This document shows, in pieces, positions 16,773-25,928 of a stretch of DNA of 64,000 nt; position 1 is the first letter of the stretch; each line of letters starts with the position of its first letter. This stretch comes from Arthrobacter sp. Lineage in GTDB: Bacteria > Actinomycetota > Actinomycetes > Actinomycetales > Micrococcaceae. The DNA lies in NCBI RefSeq assembly GCF_031179985.1, contig NZ_JAPSHJ010000007.1, positions 18,766 through 82,765 of the forward strand, given 5' to 3'. The position numbers and the translations under genes are program-made. The notes beneath the pieces are model-generated. The model saw only the letters and a program-made list of their open reading frames with translations, was not told the origin of the DNA and searched no databases.

Positions 16773-17351
16773 CTAAGCGTCCTCCCGTTGTGGATTCTCC
16801 AGCCTGAAGAAGTTGGACTGGCTGCCGTCGCTTCGCTGTTCCTGGTAAATGAAATTCAGGCCCCGTTCATCGAAGGTCTTGAACCATTCCTCCCAGCTGA
16901 CATGGCGGAGCTTGTCGTCGTCGCCACCAAAATCGATCCGGAGCACTCCAAGGTGGTCACCGTGTTCCGTTCCTTCAACCGTGGCCGGAACGCCGTCGCG
17001 CTCTTCTGCCCACTGCCTGATGACTTCATGGTGAGTCGTAACGAGGCTTCTGCCTTCCCGCTCCGGCTCATCCTCTGGTGAGGTGACTTCCTGCGAGTAC
17101 TTTAGGGAATCGGATGAACCCGGCCCCTTGCGGACCTTGCCTTCGTCCGGTCCGGCGCCCATGGCGCCCTGGTCTTCGCCGTTCGCAGCCTCGCCGCTGC
17201 TGAGTGAATCAACAAGCTCGTCCTTTTTCATTCCCGACGTTCCACTTACCCCGGCATCCTTCGCTTCCTGCCGGAGCTCGTCCACCTTCATGTCCCGCAG
17301 CTCGCCCGTATCATCGGTATTGGTTGGTTGGTTGTCCGCTTTGTCTGCCAC
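16773..17351 (-). CDS. Rho-N/SAP-domain protein with conserved C-terminal domain
   Basis: The 192-residue protein begins with a Rho termination factor N-terminal-like module (MKVDELRQEAKDAGV and GMKKDELVDSLSS, residues 21-52), which can bind nucleic acid. An acidic, Gly-rich linker follows, then a compact domain at about 105-192 with HHEVIRQWAEERDG, LGVLRIDF and SWEEWFKTFDERGLNFIYQE. The C-terminal part resembles a widespread actinobacterial domain of unknown function. Similar proteins occur beside stress genes, but the role is not established. It is monocistronic, and a TACTAT hexamer in the upstream AT-rich stretch (near 17390) could be its -10 box. Confidence 0.8.
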   Translation of the reverse strand: MADKADNQPTNTDDTGELRDMKVDELRQEAKDAGVSGTSGMKKDELVDSLSSGEAANGEDQGAMGAGPDEGKVRKGPGSSDSLKYSQEVTSPEDEPEREGRSLVTTHHEVIRQWAEERDGVPATVEGTEHGDHLGVLRIDFGGDDDKLRHVSWEEWFKTFDERGLNFIYQEQRSDGSQSNFFRLENPQREDA

Positions 17352-17445
17352 TTAACTGATCCTTTCCGCTCTGGATTTCACCAAATAGTAAGGCTACTTA
17401 TTAAGTGGGCACCAAGCCTGGGCTGACTGTCAAGAGGCCTCTTTG

Positions 17446-18849
17446 CTATGCGGACGGAACGACCGCTATCTCCGCCTTGCCTGGCGGTTTGACCGGCAGG
17501 AGGACCAGGAGGCCGGCCAGCAGCACCACCATGATGCCCAGGATTCCCCAGCGCTGGGCCTCGCCCTCGGCGACCAAGGGGACGGCCAGTGCGATGCAGA
17601 GAGTGAAGAGCGTGGGTGCCAGAAAGCTCACGGCCCGGCCCGTGGTGGCATAGAGGCCAAAAAGCTCACCTGATTCGCCATCGGGTGCAAGCCGTGCCAA
17701 ATAGGCTCGGGACGATGACTGGGCAGGGCCAACGAACAAGCACAGGAACAGGCCAAAGACCCAGAAAGTGGTGGCCCCCGCCCAGGTGCTGCCGAAGAAA
17801 ACGTAGTCACCGTCGCCCAGCACCAGGATGGCGGTCCCGGCAATCAGCAGCCCCACCAGCGAACCGAGGATGACAGCTTTTGGACCCACCCGGTCATCCA
17901 GGAAGCCTCCAATCATGGCCCCCACTGCCGCCACCACGTTTCCAAAGATGGCGAAGAAAATCACGTCCTTCAGCTCGAACCCGAAGGTGCCCGCCGCGAT
18001 GATTCCCCCGAAGGTAAAGACGGCGGCTAGACCATCCCGGAAGATGGCGCTGGCAAGAAGGAAATAGATCGTGTGCGGACTCGTCCGGTAGATGGCCGTG
18101 ATCCGCCGCATCAGCAGCCCGTAGGAAGCCATGAAGCCGAGCCTTGCCGCGCCTGCCGGCCGGGGAAGCTCGGGAACGGCGAACAGCACGGGGAGAGCGA
18201 AGATGAAGAACCACAAAGCGGAAAACACTGCCACGAGGCGGATGTTGAAGCCGTCCTCCGTCGAGGCTCCGAACCATTCGAAGCCGGGCTGGACAAACAG
18301 TTGCAGCACAATCAGCAGGGCCACGATCCCGCCAAGATATCCCATGCCCCAGCCGAAGCCACTGACCTTCCCGATGTTCCGGGGGGTCGAGATCTGGGCC
18401 AGCATAGCGTTGTAGTTCACCCCGGCAAATTCGAAGAACACGTTGCCCAGCGCAATCAGGGTGACCCCGAGGAGCAGGAACTCCGGCCGGGGGAACACAA
18501 AAAAGCACAAAGCGGTCAGAAGGGCGACGACGGCCGTGTTGACTCCCAGCCAAAGCTTCCGCCTGCCGCCGATGTCGGAGCGTTGCCCCGTAACAGGGGC
18601 CAACAGTGCAATGGCCAGACCGGCCACCGCCAATGCCCCGCCGAGGACAGCCGAAGCCTGATCTTCTCTGCCGAAGGCATCCGAGGTGAGATAAACAGTG
18701 AACACAAAGGTGGTCATGATCGCGTTGAAAGCCGCCGAGCCCCAGTCCCAGGAAGCCCAAGCCAGGATCTGGCCCTTGCTGACCGCCTGGCTTCCTGTCT
18801 CGAGTTCCGACGGTGGCTGTTGTGCCTGAGACGCGGTGGCGGAGTTCAT
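17446..18849 (-). CDS. MFS transporter of UMF1/Atg22 type
   Basis: This 467-residue protein has about 12 membrane segments. It belongs with the UMF1 (Atg22-like) branch, as shown by the opening ILAWASWDWGSAAFNAIMTTFVFTVYL, the ERG-like loop QRSDIGGRRKLWLGVNT, and NYNAMLAQISTPRNIGKVSGFGWGMGYLGGI. Yeast Atg22 exports amino acids from the vacuole; bacterial substrates are unknown. The gene is divergent from the Mrp operon, with 141 bases between the starts. It has no operon partner, because the Rho-N gene downstream has its own leader. Confidence 0.88.
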   Translation of the reverse strand: MNSATASQAQQPPSELETGSQAVSKGQILAWASWDWGSAAFNAIMTTFVFTVYLTSDAFGREDQASAVLGGALAVAGLAIALLAPVTGQRSDIGGRRKLWLGVNTAVVALLTALCFFVFPRPEFLLLGVTLIALGNVFFEFAGVNYNAMLAQISTPRNIGKVSGFGWGMGYLGGIVALLIVLQLFVQPGFEWFGASTEDGFNIRLVAVFSALWFFIFALPVLFAVPELPRPAGAARLGFMASYGLLMRRITAIYRTSPHTIYFLLASAIFRDGLAAVFTFGGIIAAGTFGFELKDVIFFAIFGNVVAAVGAMIGGFLDDRVGPKAVILGSLVGLLIAGTAILVLGDGDYVFFGSTWAGATTFWVFGLFLCLFVGPAQSSSRAYLARLAPDGESGELFGLYATTGRAVSFLAPTLFTLCIALAVPLVAEGEAQRWGILGIMVVLLAGLLVLLPVKPPGKAEIAVVPSA

Positions 18850-18990
18850 GACCCGATGCTATCGCCCCTTCAGCCGAAATCTGGGTCAAGAACGAATGCG
18901 CCCGCTTGGTAAACTGGACACGCTGAACCCAACTAACGACCGCCAGCTCCAACCTTTGATAATCGAATTCCTGACGTTGCGGAGATACCA

Positions 18991-21900
18991 GTGATTACAG
19001 TCCTTGCCGTGCACTTTGCGGTGGCTGCACTGGCGCCCTTTTTGTTCGGGAAATTCGGCAGGAACTCGTTCTACGCGTTGGCCGTGGTTCCCGCCGCATC
19101 GTTCCTCTGGCTGATCCTCCAGCATGCTTCGGTGTACTCGGCGTCCGCCGGACAAGCGGCGCAACCAGGGGCCGCCGTCCAGGTGGTTCCCTGGATTCCA
19201 GAGCTCAAGCTTGAACTGGCCTTCCGGCTGGACGCCCTGGCGTGGGTGATGTCGCTGTTGATCCTCGGAATCGGATCACTGGTGCTCGTGTACTGCGCCC
19301 GCTATTTCAAGGACAAGGACAGCGATCTGGGCGGCTTCGGAGCCCAACTGCTGGCATTCGCCGGCGCAATGTTCGGCCTGGTCACTGCCGATGACCTGCT
19401 GCTGATGTTCATGTTCTGGGAGCTCACCACTGTCCTGTCGTATTTGCTGATCGGTTACGCCAGGACCAGGCTGTCCGCCCGCCGCTCCGCCCTCCAGGCC
19501 CTCGTGGTCACCACGGCCGGCGGCTTGAGCATGCTGGTTGGCCTGATCATCCTTGGCCACAGCGCCGGCACGTACAGGATTTCAGCCATCCTGGAGCAGG
19601 CTCCGGCACTGATAACGGGGAACGCCGCCGGGGCGGTCAGTGCCGCCGTCGTGCTTATCCTGGTTGGCGCGGTGACAAAGTCCGCCCTGGTCCCTTTCCA
19701 CTTCTGGCTCCCCGGAGCCATGGCGGCACCGACGCCGGTGAGTGCTTATCTGCATGCAGCCGCAATGGTCAAGGCCGGCGTTTATCTGGTGGCCCGGCTG
19801 GCTCCGGGCTTCGCGGAAACAAGCTTTTGGCTGCCGCTGGTGCTGGGGCTGGGCCTGGCCACGATGCTGGTAGGCGGCTACCGGGCGCTGCGGCAGACCG
19901 ACATCAAGCTCATCCTGGCCTTCGGCACCGTCAGCCAGCTCGGCTTCCTGATCATGGTGGTGGGCCTGGGTAAACCGGATGCCGCACTGGCCGGGCTCGC
20001 TTTGCTGCTGGCCCACGGCCTGTTCAAAGCCACGCTCTTCCTGGTGGTTGGCATCATCGACCACCAATCAGGTACCCGCGACATCAACAAACTCTCCGGT
20101 GTTTTCAGTTCATCACGAGCCTTGGGCATTGTGGCTGCCGTCGCCGCCGCTTCCATGGCGGGAGTGCCTCCCCTGGCTGGATTTGTCGCCAAGGAGTCGG
20201 TGTTCGTGGCGTTCGTGCACCACGCTGCAACGCCAGACGCCGGGCAATCGCCGGTCTGGGGTTATGTGGTGCTGATCGGGCTGGTGCTGGGCTCGGTCCT
20301 GACGTTCGCCTACAGCGCGCGCTTTATGTGGGGAGCGTTCGCCACCAAGCCGGGCGTTGAACGTATACAGTTCAAGCCCATCCGGCCATCGTTCCTGGCG
20401 GCACCTGCCATGTTGAGCCTGCTGACGATCGCGTACGGCCTCTGGCCGGTGCCCGTTGACGCGTGGCTGCAACCTTACGCGGCCCTTTTCGGTACGGGCA
20501 GCGTAGATGGAGGAGGAGCCGACGGCGGCAGTGCGGCCGGCGCGGCAGGCCACCTTGCGCTCTGGCACGGTTTCACCCTGGCGTTGGGCCTTACGGGAGT
20601 CACCTTTGTACTCGGGTGGGCCATGTTCCGCTGGCGGGCCGGCTTCTCCCGGCTGCAGGAGAGGGTTCCTGGTTGGATCGACGGCGACCGCGCCTACCAG
20701 CTGACCATCGGCGCCCTGGACGACGTCGCAGTCTGGGTCACCGGGCGAACCCAGCGAGGGTCACTGTATTTCTACCTCGCCGTCATTCTGTCTGTAGCGT
20801 TTATCCTGCCGCTGACGGCTCTCGTCGCCGCCAAGAAACCCCTGCCCGATGACTTGTATTTCATCGACCCCAATTCACCGCTGCAGATAGTTGTGGGCGC
20901 GGGGATCGTGATCGGAGCGCTGGCGGCAGTGAAGGCCAACAAGCGCTTCCTTGCCGTACTCATGGTATCCGTCACCGGCTATGGCATCGCTCTGATGTTC
21001 GCGCTCCAGGGTGCTCCCGACCTTGCCCTGACGCAGATGCTGGTGGAAACCATCATCCTGGTTGCCTTCGTCCTTGCCATGCGCAGCCTGCCACCTGAGC
21101 TGCGGGACAGAACGGGAGGCAAGTACAGGATCACCCGCGTGATCATCGGTATCGGTTTTGGCATCACCATGATCTTCGTGGGCATCTATGCCATGGGTGC
21201 CCGTATCGCCGAGCCCGTTTCACTAGCCTTCCCGAAACTGGCGTACGAAGGCGGTGGCGGGTTGAACACGGTCAACGTCACGCTCGTTGACATTCGGGTC
21301 TGGGACACCTTCGGCGAAATTTCGGTGCTGGCGCTCGCGGCCACGGGCGTCGCGAGCCTGATCTTCATCCGGGGACGTGGTGACGGCATCAAAGCGTCAT
21401 CAACGGTCGCGGCAGGAACGGTAGGCCGGCGGACAAGCGTCGTGCGTAACTCCCGTGACAGTGCAGCTCTGGAACTGAGCCGTAAATTCGCGGCATCAAC
21501 CCGCGACGCGTGGCTTGTTGCGGGCCGAACGCTCGCCCCCGAACGCCGCTCCATCATCTTCGAGGTGGTGACACGACTCCTGTTCCACTCGATGATCATC
21601 TTCTCCCTGTACCTGTTGCTGGCTGGACACAACCTGCCCGGCGGCGGTTTCGCGGGCGGGTTGACGGCGGGCCTCGCCCTGACCATCAGGTACCTGGCCG
21701 GCGGCCGTTTCGAACTCAGTGAGGCAACCCCCATCAGTGCAGGCACCCTGCTGGGAGCCGGCCTGGCGACGGCGGCCGCTTCCGGTGTTGTCCCGCTGCT
21801 GCTCGGCGGGCAGGTTTTCCAGACGGCCATTATTGAGCTGTGGCTGCCCGTCTTTGGCGACATCAAGTTTGTCACCTCCACCATCTTCGACATCGGCGTC

Positions 21901-22050
21901 TACATCGTGGTGGTCGGGCTCGTCCTGGACGTTCTGCGAAGCCTGGGGGCTGAAATCGACGAACACTTCGAGGAAGGACCAGCGGAGCCGACAGCCGAGC
22001 AGGAACCCGACAGAACTCCGGCCGAAACCACAGCAAAGGGCAAGGCATGA
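18991..22050 (+). CDS. mrpA: Na+/H+ antiporter subunit A with fused B domain
   Basis: MrpA is the large proton-translocating subunit of the multi-subunit Mrp antiporter, related to NuoL of complex I. The 1019 residues contain the proton-antiporter core (about 120-400: GLVTADDLLLMFMFWELTTVLSY, VTKSALVPFHFWLPGAMAAPTPVSAYLHAA), an extended C-terminal helical region, and a terminal MnhB domain at about 850-975 (LLFHSMIIFSLYLLLAGHNLPGGGF). That fusion explains why no separate mrpB follows. The GTG start has GGAG seven bases upstream. It overlaps mrpC by four bases (ATGA). A 40-residue charged tail follows the MnhB domain. Confidence 0.95.
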   Translation: MITVLAVHFAVAALAPFLFGKFGRNSFYALAVVPAASFLWLILQHASVYSASAGQAAQPGAAVQVVPWIPELKLELAFRLDALAWVMSLLILGIGSLVLVYCARYFKDKDSDLGGFGAQLLAFAGAMFGLVTADDLLLMFMFWELTTVLSYLLIGYARTRLSARRSALQALVVTTAGGLSMLVGLIILGHSAGTYRISAILEQAPALITGNAAGAVSAAVVLILVGAVTKSALVPFHFWLPGAMAAPTPVSAYLHAAAMVKAGVYLVARLAPGFAETSFWLPLVLGLGLATMLVGGYRALRQTDIKLILAFGTVSQLGFLIMVVGLGKPDAALAGLALLLAHGLFKATLFLVVGIIDHQSGTRDINKLSGVFSSSRALGIVAAVAAASMAGVPPLAGFVAKESVFVAFVHHAATPDAGQSPVWGYVVLIGLVLGSVLTFAYSARFMWGAFATKPGVERIQFKPIRPSFLAAPAMLSLLTIAYGLWPVPVDAWLQPYAALFGTGSVDGGGADGGSAAGAAGHLALWHGFTLALGLTGVTFVLGWAMFRWRAGFSRLQERVPGWIDGDRAYQLTIGALDDVAVWVTGRTQRGSLYFYLAVILSVAFILPLTALVAAKKPLPDDLYFIDPNSPLQIVVGAGIVIGALAAVKANKRFLAVLMVSVTGYGIALMFALQGAPDLALTQMLVETIILVAFVLAMRSLPPELRDRTGGKYRITRVIIGIGFGITMIFVGIYAMGARIAEPVSLAFPKLAYEGGGGLNTVNVTLVDIRVWDTFGEISVLALAATGVASLIFIRGRGDGIKASSTVAAGTVGRRTSVVRNSRDSAALELSRKFAASTRDAWLVAGRTLAPERRSIIFEVVTRLLFHSMIIFSLYLLLAGHNLPGGGFAGGLTAGLALTIRYLAGGRFELSEATPISAGTLLGAGLATAAASGVVPLLLGGQVFQTAIIELWLPVFGDIKFVTSTIFDIGVYIVVVGLVLDVLRSLGAEIDEHFEEGPAEPTAEQEPDRTPAETTAKGKA

Positions 22051-22649
22051 GGGTAAACCTGACGCTGCTGACAGTCATGGGTGCGCTGTACGCCTGTGGC
22101 ATTTACCTGATCCTCGAACGCAGCCTTACCCGCGTCCTCCTGGGCCTGATGCTCCTGGCCAACGCCACCAACCTGCTCATCCTCGCTACAGGTGGGTACG
22201 CAGGGTTGGCGCCGATTTTCAGCAAAGAGACGGCCCCGGGCGATTACAACGACCCCCTTCCGCAGGCGCTGATCCTGACGTCGATTGTGATTTCGTTTGC
22301 CGTCACCGCTTTTATGCTGGGCATCATCTACCGCACATGGGTTCTGGCTCGCGAGGACGAAATCCAGGACGACGTGGAGGACCGCCGCGTCGCCGACACC
22401 CCCAGCTACGATGCCGAAGATGACGCGGAAATTCCAGTGGAAACCTCCGAGTTTCCACTCACCATGCTCGGCACGGATGGACGGGCAGTCTCCAACAGGC
22501 CCCCGGGCGACGAAACAGGCAGTGGAGATCCACACCCTGACGACACTGTCCGGGCTGGCAGCGCGGTGCTGACGGTCGAGGACGCGGCAGCAGAGGAAAA
22601 ACCCGGTTCCACCAACATTGAACCCGGACCGGAAGGAGGCCGAAAGTGA
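22047..22649 (+). CDS. mrpC: Na+/H+ antiporter subunit C
   Basis: MrpC is a NuoK-like subunit with three membrane helices: YACGIYLILERSLTRVLLGLMLLANATNLLIL, then a third helix ending near residue 100. Family members are usually about 110-130 residues long. This one is 200 because of an extra tail of roughly 85 residues rich in Asp, Glu, Pro and Thr (from about 115), which is probably disordered and cytosolic. It overlaps mrpA and mrpD by four bases each, giving translational coupling. It is required for assembly of the complex. Confidence 0.93.
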   Translation: MRVNLTLLTVMGALYACGIYLILERSLTRVLLGLMLLANATNLLILATGGYAGLAPIFSKETAPGDYNDPLPQALILTSIVISFAVTAFMLGIIYRTWVLAREDEIQDDVEDRRVADTPSYDAEDDAEIPVETSEFPLTMLGTDGRAVSNRPPGDETGSGDPHPDDTVRAGSAVLTVEDAAAEEKPGSTNIEPGPEGGRK

Positions 22650-24304
22650 ACATTGCCAGCCTTGCGCCGCTCGCCGTCGTACTTCCCATCCTGGGAGCTG
22701 CCCTCACCTTCGTGCTGATCCGGCACTCCCGGGCCCAACGGGTAGTGAGCATTACTCTTCTCTCCCTCACGCTGCTGCTGGAGTGCGTCCTGCTCGCCTC
22801 CGTCTGGAACGGCGGGACCATCGCGGTGAACATCGGGGGCTGGCTGCCGCCTTGGGGGATCGTCCTGGTGGTCGACCAGTTCTCATCCCTGATGCTGGTG
22901 GTGTCGTCCTCGGTGAGCCTGGCGGTGCTGGTCTATGCGACCGGGCAGGGAATGGCCGACGGCGACCAGGACGCCCCGCTCTCCGTTTTCCACCCCACCT
23001 ACCTGATCCTCGTGGCCGGCGTCTCCAACGCGTTCCTGTCCGGTGACCTCTTCAACCTCTACGTGGGCTTCGAAATCCTGCTCACGGCCAGCTACGTGCT
23101 GATGACCCTCGGCGGAACCGGCCCCCGGATCCGGGCAGGCGTTACGTACGTCGTGGTGTCGGTGGTGAGCTCCGTGCTGTTCCTGATCGCCATCGCCATG
23201 ATCTACGGGGCCACAGGCACCATCAACATGGCCGACCTCGCCATCAAACTTGCTGAACTCGATCCCGGGACGCGCACGCTCCTGCACGTTATGCTGCTGG
23301 TGGCCTTTGGTATCAAGGCTGCTGTGTTCCCGCTTTCCTTCTGGCTTCCGGACTCATATCCGACGGCGCCTGCTCCGGTCACCGCCGTCTTTGCTGGCTT
23401 GCTCACGAAGGTGGGCGTCTACGCCATCGTCCGTACGGAAACCCTCCTATTCCCGGGAGATACCCTCAATACACCGCTTATGATCGCAGCGCTGCTGACC
23501 ATGGTGGTGGGCATACTCGGTGCCCTGGCTCAAAGCGACATCAAGCGTCTGCTGTCGTTTACGCTGGTGAGCCACATCGGATACATGGTGTTCGGGCTTG
23601 CGATGTCCTCCGTAGCAGGCCTGGGCGCCGCGGTGTTTTACGTAGCGCACCACATCACGATCCAGACCAGCCTGTTCCTTGTCACGGGCCTGATCGAACG
23701 CCGCGGCGGGAGTTCCTCGATGGACCGGGTGGCCGGCCTGGCCAAGCTGTCGCCGCTGCTGGGGCTCCTGTTCTTCGTTCCGGCCATGAACCTTGCCGGC
23801 ATTCCACCGTTTTCGGGTTTCCTCGGCAAGCTGGGCCTGATGCAGGCGGGCGTTCAGCTGGGCACGCCCCTCGCCTACGCCCTGGTCATCGGCGGGGTGC
23901 TCACAAGCCTTCTCACCCTGCTGGCCGTAGCCAGGGTGTGGAACCGTGCCTTCTGGCGCAAGCCCAGCGACGCCGAACACCCCGATCCTGTGCTCCTCGC
24001 GGCTCCCGGGGACGCGGACACCGGAACGCGGCACGGGCGCAAGAACGTCATCCTGCTGCCGCGCACCATGGTGGGCTCCACCATGGCACTGGTGCTTTTG
24101 GGCGTGGGGCTGACGGTCTTTGCCGGCCCGATCTTCAAGGTTGCCGATCAGTCGGCCCAGGACATGCTGGACAGGACGTCCTATATTCGGGCCGTGCTCG
24201 GGGACAACGCGCCGGTCCCTGCGATTGCCCTGCCTGATTCGGAGCCGCGGGCCTCAGGGGCGGCTGACTCACAGGAGCCAGCACCCTTCGGAGCAGGCAA
24301 ATGA
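22646..24304 (+). CDS. mrpD: Na+/H+ antiporter subunit D
   Basis: MrpD is the second proton-pumping-type subunit, related to NuoM/NuoN. The 552 residues contain the antiporter core with FNLYVGFEILLTASYVLM, IKAAVFPLSFWLPDSYPTAPAPVTAVFAGLLTKVGVYA (with the conserved Lys in the sixth-helix region), and SDIKRLLSFTLVSHIGYMVFG. About 60 residues after the last large helix form an Ala/Pro-rich tail. The GTG start at 22646 overlaps the mrpC stop, and the stop overlaps mrpE. Confidence 0.95.
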   Translation: MNIASLAPLAVVLPILGAALTFVLIRHSRAQRVVSITLLSLTLLLECVLLASVWNGGTIAVNIGGWLPPWGIVLVVDQFSSLMLVVSSSVSLAVLVYATGQGMADGDQDAPLSVFHPTYLILVAGVSNAFLSGDLFNLYVGFEILLTASYVLMTLGGTGPRIRAGVTYVVVSVVSSVLFLIAIAMIYGATGTINMADLAIKLAELDPGTRTLLHVMLLVAFGIKAAVFPLSFWLPDSYPTAPAPVTAVFAGLLTKVGVYAIVRTETLLFPGDTLNTPLMIAALLTMVVGILGALAQSDIKRLLSFTLVSHIGYMVFGLAMSSVAGLGAAVFYVAHHITIQTSLFLVTGLIERRGGSSSMDRVAGLAKLSPLLGLLFFVPAMNLAGIPPFSGFLGKLGLMQAGVQLGTPLAYALVIGGVLTSLLTLLAVARVWNRAFWRKPSDAEHPDPVLLAAPGDADTGTRHGRKNVILLPRTMVGSTMALVLLGVGLTVFAGPIFKVADQSAQDMLDRTSYIRAVLGDNAPVPAIALPDSEPRASGAADSQEPAPFGAGK

Positions 24305-24846
24305 GCCGCCGGCGTGTGTCGCTGCGGCAGGAACTGCCGCTGCTCGTCTGGCTGGTGTTCGTCTGGGGTGCGCTGTGGCAAAACTTCAGCCCTGGAAACC
24401 TGCTGTTCGGCGCCGTGCTGGCCATTCTCGTGGCCCGCATGTTCTACCTTCCTCCGGTGGAGTTGAGCGGCCGGTTCAGCATTCTGCAGGCCATTCCATT
24501 TGCCCTGCAGTTCGTTGGAAAAGTGGCGGCCGCCAGTTTCCAGGTCTTCTACCTGGCCGTCGCCCGCGGCCCCAAGGTGACCAACGCCGTCGTGGCCGTC
24601 CCGCTGCGCAGCCACTCTGACCTTATGGTGACGGCGACCGGTCACGTCATCTCCCTGATCCCCGGTTCCCTCGTGGTGGAGGTGGACAGGTCCACCTCCA
24701 CGCTCTATGTCCACGCCCTGAACGTGCGGAACGCCGACGACGTCGTCAAGTTCCGCCGGTCTGTCCGCGACGCGGAAGCCGGACTGATCAGGGTCATGGG
24801 TACAGAAGAAGAACTCGCGGCACTCAAACAGGAGGTTGGCGCGTGA
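24301..24846 (+). CDS. mrpE: Na+/H+ antiporter subunit E
   Basis: MrpE (181 residues) has two or three N-terminal membrane helices (LLVWLVFVWGALWQNFSPGNLLFGAVLAILVA) and a soluble domain containing TATGHVISLIPGSLVVEVDRSTSTLYVHALNV, the hallmark of the family. In Bacillus, MrpE supports full activity but is partly dispensable. The gene is coupled to mrpD and mrpF by ATGA overlaps, confirming the conserved order. Confidence 0.94.
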   Translation: MSRRRVSLRQELPLLVWLVFVWGALWQNFSPGNLLFGAVLAILVARMFYLPPVELSGRFSILQAIPFALQFVGKVAAASFQVFYLAVARGPKVTNAVVAVPLRSHSDLMVTATGHVISLIPGSLVVEVDRSTSTLYVHALNVRNADDVVKFRRSVRDAEAGLIRVMGTEEELAALKQEVGA

Positions 24847-25121
24847 TGCAGCTTGTTTTGGTGATAACTGCGGTGACCCTGTCCCTTGCTGCGGCCGGGG
24901 CGATCGTCCGCATCGCCGTTGGCCCATCGCTCCTGGACCGGGTGCTTGCCGCGGACGTCCTGCTGGCCATCCTGGGAGCAGCGCTGTGCATCGACATGGC
25001 CGTCAACCGGCACCTGAACAACCTGATGCTTGTTGTGGCCGTCTCTGTCATCGGCTTTATAGGATCAGTCACTGTGGCCCGTTTTGTTGCCGACCGGCGG
25101 GAGCAACCCAGTGACTCCTGA
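24843..25121 (+). CDS. mrpF: Na+/H+ antiporter subunit F
   Basis: MrpF (92 residues) has three short helices and the family string IVRIAVGPSLLDRVLAADVLLAILGAALCIDMAVN. It contributes to the sodium pathway of the complex. It overlaps mrpE by four bases, and its last four codons overlap the mrpG start. The length is normal for the family. Confidence 0.94.
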   Translation: MMQLVLVITAVTLSLAAAGAIVRIAVGPSLLDRVLAADVLLAILGAALCIDMAVNRHLNNLMLVVAVSVIGFIGSVTVARFVADRREQPSDS

Positions 25122-25521
25122 TACGACCCTGGACACAGTGATCGACGCCGTATCGGCCGTCTTTATGGTGGTGGGGGCGGCGATGTCACTCGGCGCTGCC
25201 ATCGGGCTGCTGCGTTTCCCGGACCTCATGAGCCGCATGCACGCAGCCACCAAACCCCAGGTGCTGGGGCTCTTCCTGCTGCTGGCCGCTGTGGGGTTGC
25301 AGCTGCGCACCTGGTGGATATGGCCGGTGCTGCTCCTTGCCTGGATCTTCCAGTTGCTGACCGTTCCGGTTTCGGCCCACATGGTGGGCCGCGCCGGTTA
25401 CCGGACCAAGCACCTTCACCGCGAGCTGCTCAGCACCGACGAGCTGGAAGCAGTAGTGCAAAAAGCGGCTGCCAAGGACGCGGCGGACCCCGCCTCAAAG
25501 GACGACGACGGTTCCGCCTGA
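25111..25521 (+). CDS. mrpG: Na+/H+ antiporter subunit G
   Basis: MrpG (136 residues) completes the operon. It has three helices with FMVVGAAMSLGAAIGLLRFPDLMSRMHAATKPQVLGLFLLLAAVGL, the typical family core, and an Ala/Asp-rich charged tail. The GTG at 25111 is preferred because GGGAG (25099-25103) lies seven bases upstream; a TTG at 25084 would add nine unconvincing residues. It overlaps mrpF by 11 bases. A small stem (AAGCCG 25527-25532 with CGGCTT 25538-25543) follows the stop and may end the operon. Confidence 0.93.
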   Translation: MTPDTTLDTVIDAVSAVFMVVGAAMSLGAAIGLLRFPDLMSRMHAATKPQVLGLFLLLAAVGLQLRTWWIWPVLLLAWIFQLLTVPVSAHMVGRAGYRTKHLHRELLSTDELEAVVQKAAAKDAADPASKDDDGSA

Positions 25522-25552
25522 GCGGTAAGCCGGCAGCCGGCTTCGTATGCCG

Positions 25553-25816
25553 CTAAACGATGTCCTGGGTCTTGGCGAAACGGGTGATGGCCCGCTGCGT
25601 TCCGCGGTTCGCGAGGACCTGGATGATGGCACTGACGGACGCGGAGACCAGCGCAAACGTCAATGCTGTACGGAGCGTGGTGGGCACGTCATCCTTGTCC
25701 CCCTTGGGAGGCTTACGGCCGGTGACCTTTTCCCAGGCCGCATCCACTACCTTGGTGCCGGCATAACCGGCCAGCAGGCTGATGCCCGTACCAAGCAACT
25801 TGATGAAAAAACTCAT
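25553..25816 (-). CDS. DUF4235 membrane-associated protein
   Basis: This 87-residue protein matches DUF4235, an actinobacterial family. An N-terminal hydrophobic segment (LLGTGISLLAGYAGTKVVDAAWEKVTGRKPP) is followed by a charged loop and a second hydrophobic helix (LRTALTFALVSASVSAIIQVLANRG). Two membrane-inserted helices are likely, and the function is unknown. It is convergent with mrpG, and its RBS (rich in GGAG, near 25825) supports the ATG at 25816. Confidence 0.88.
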   Translation of the reverse strand: MSFFIKLLGTGISLLAGYAGTKVVDAAWEKVTGRKPPKGDKDDVPTTLRTALTFALVSASVSAIIQVLANRGTQRAITRFAKTQDIV

Positions 25817-25928
25817 TTCCAGGGGCTCCTAACAGTAAAACAGGAGGAAACGGGACTTCCCCTAGACTAACCGCATCGTTGACGGAGTTAGGCCAAGGCG
25901 GAACAGAGGGTCGCTGTATAGTGCCGCT

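Noticed and set aside
17360-17400. Possible DtxR/IdeR iron box in the leader of the Rho-N gene
   Set aside because: AGTAAGGCTACT shares only part of the iron-box consensus and no iron gene is near; it may just be a promoter.
17894-18952. Open frame of about 350 codons, offset-frame to the UMF1 transporter
   Set aside because: It runs in the same direction as the real gene in another frame and has no hydrophobic helix pattern or ribosome site.
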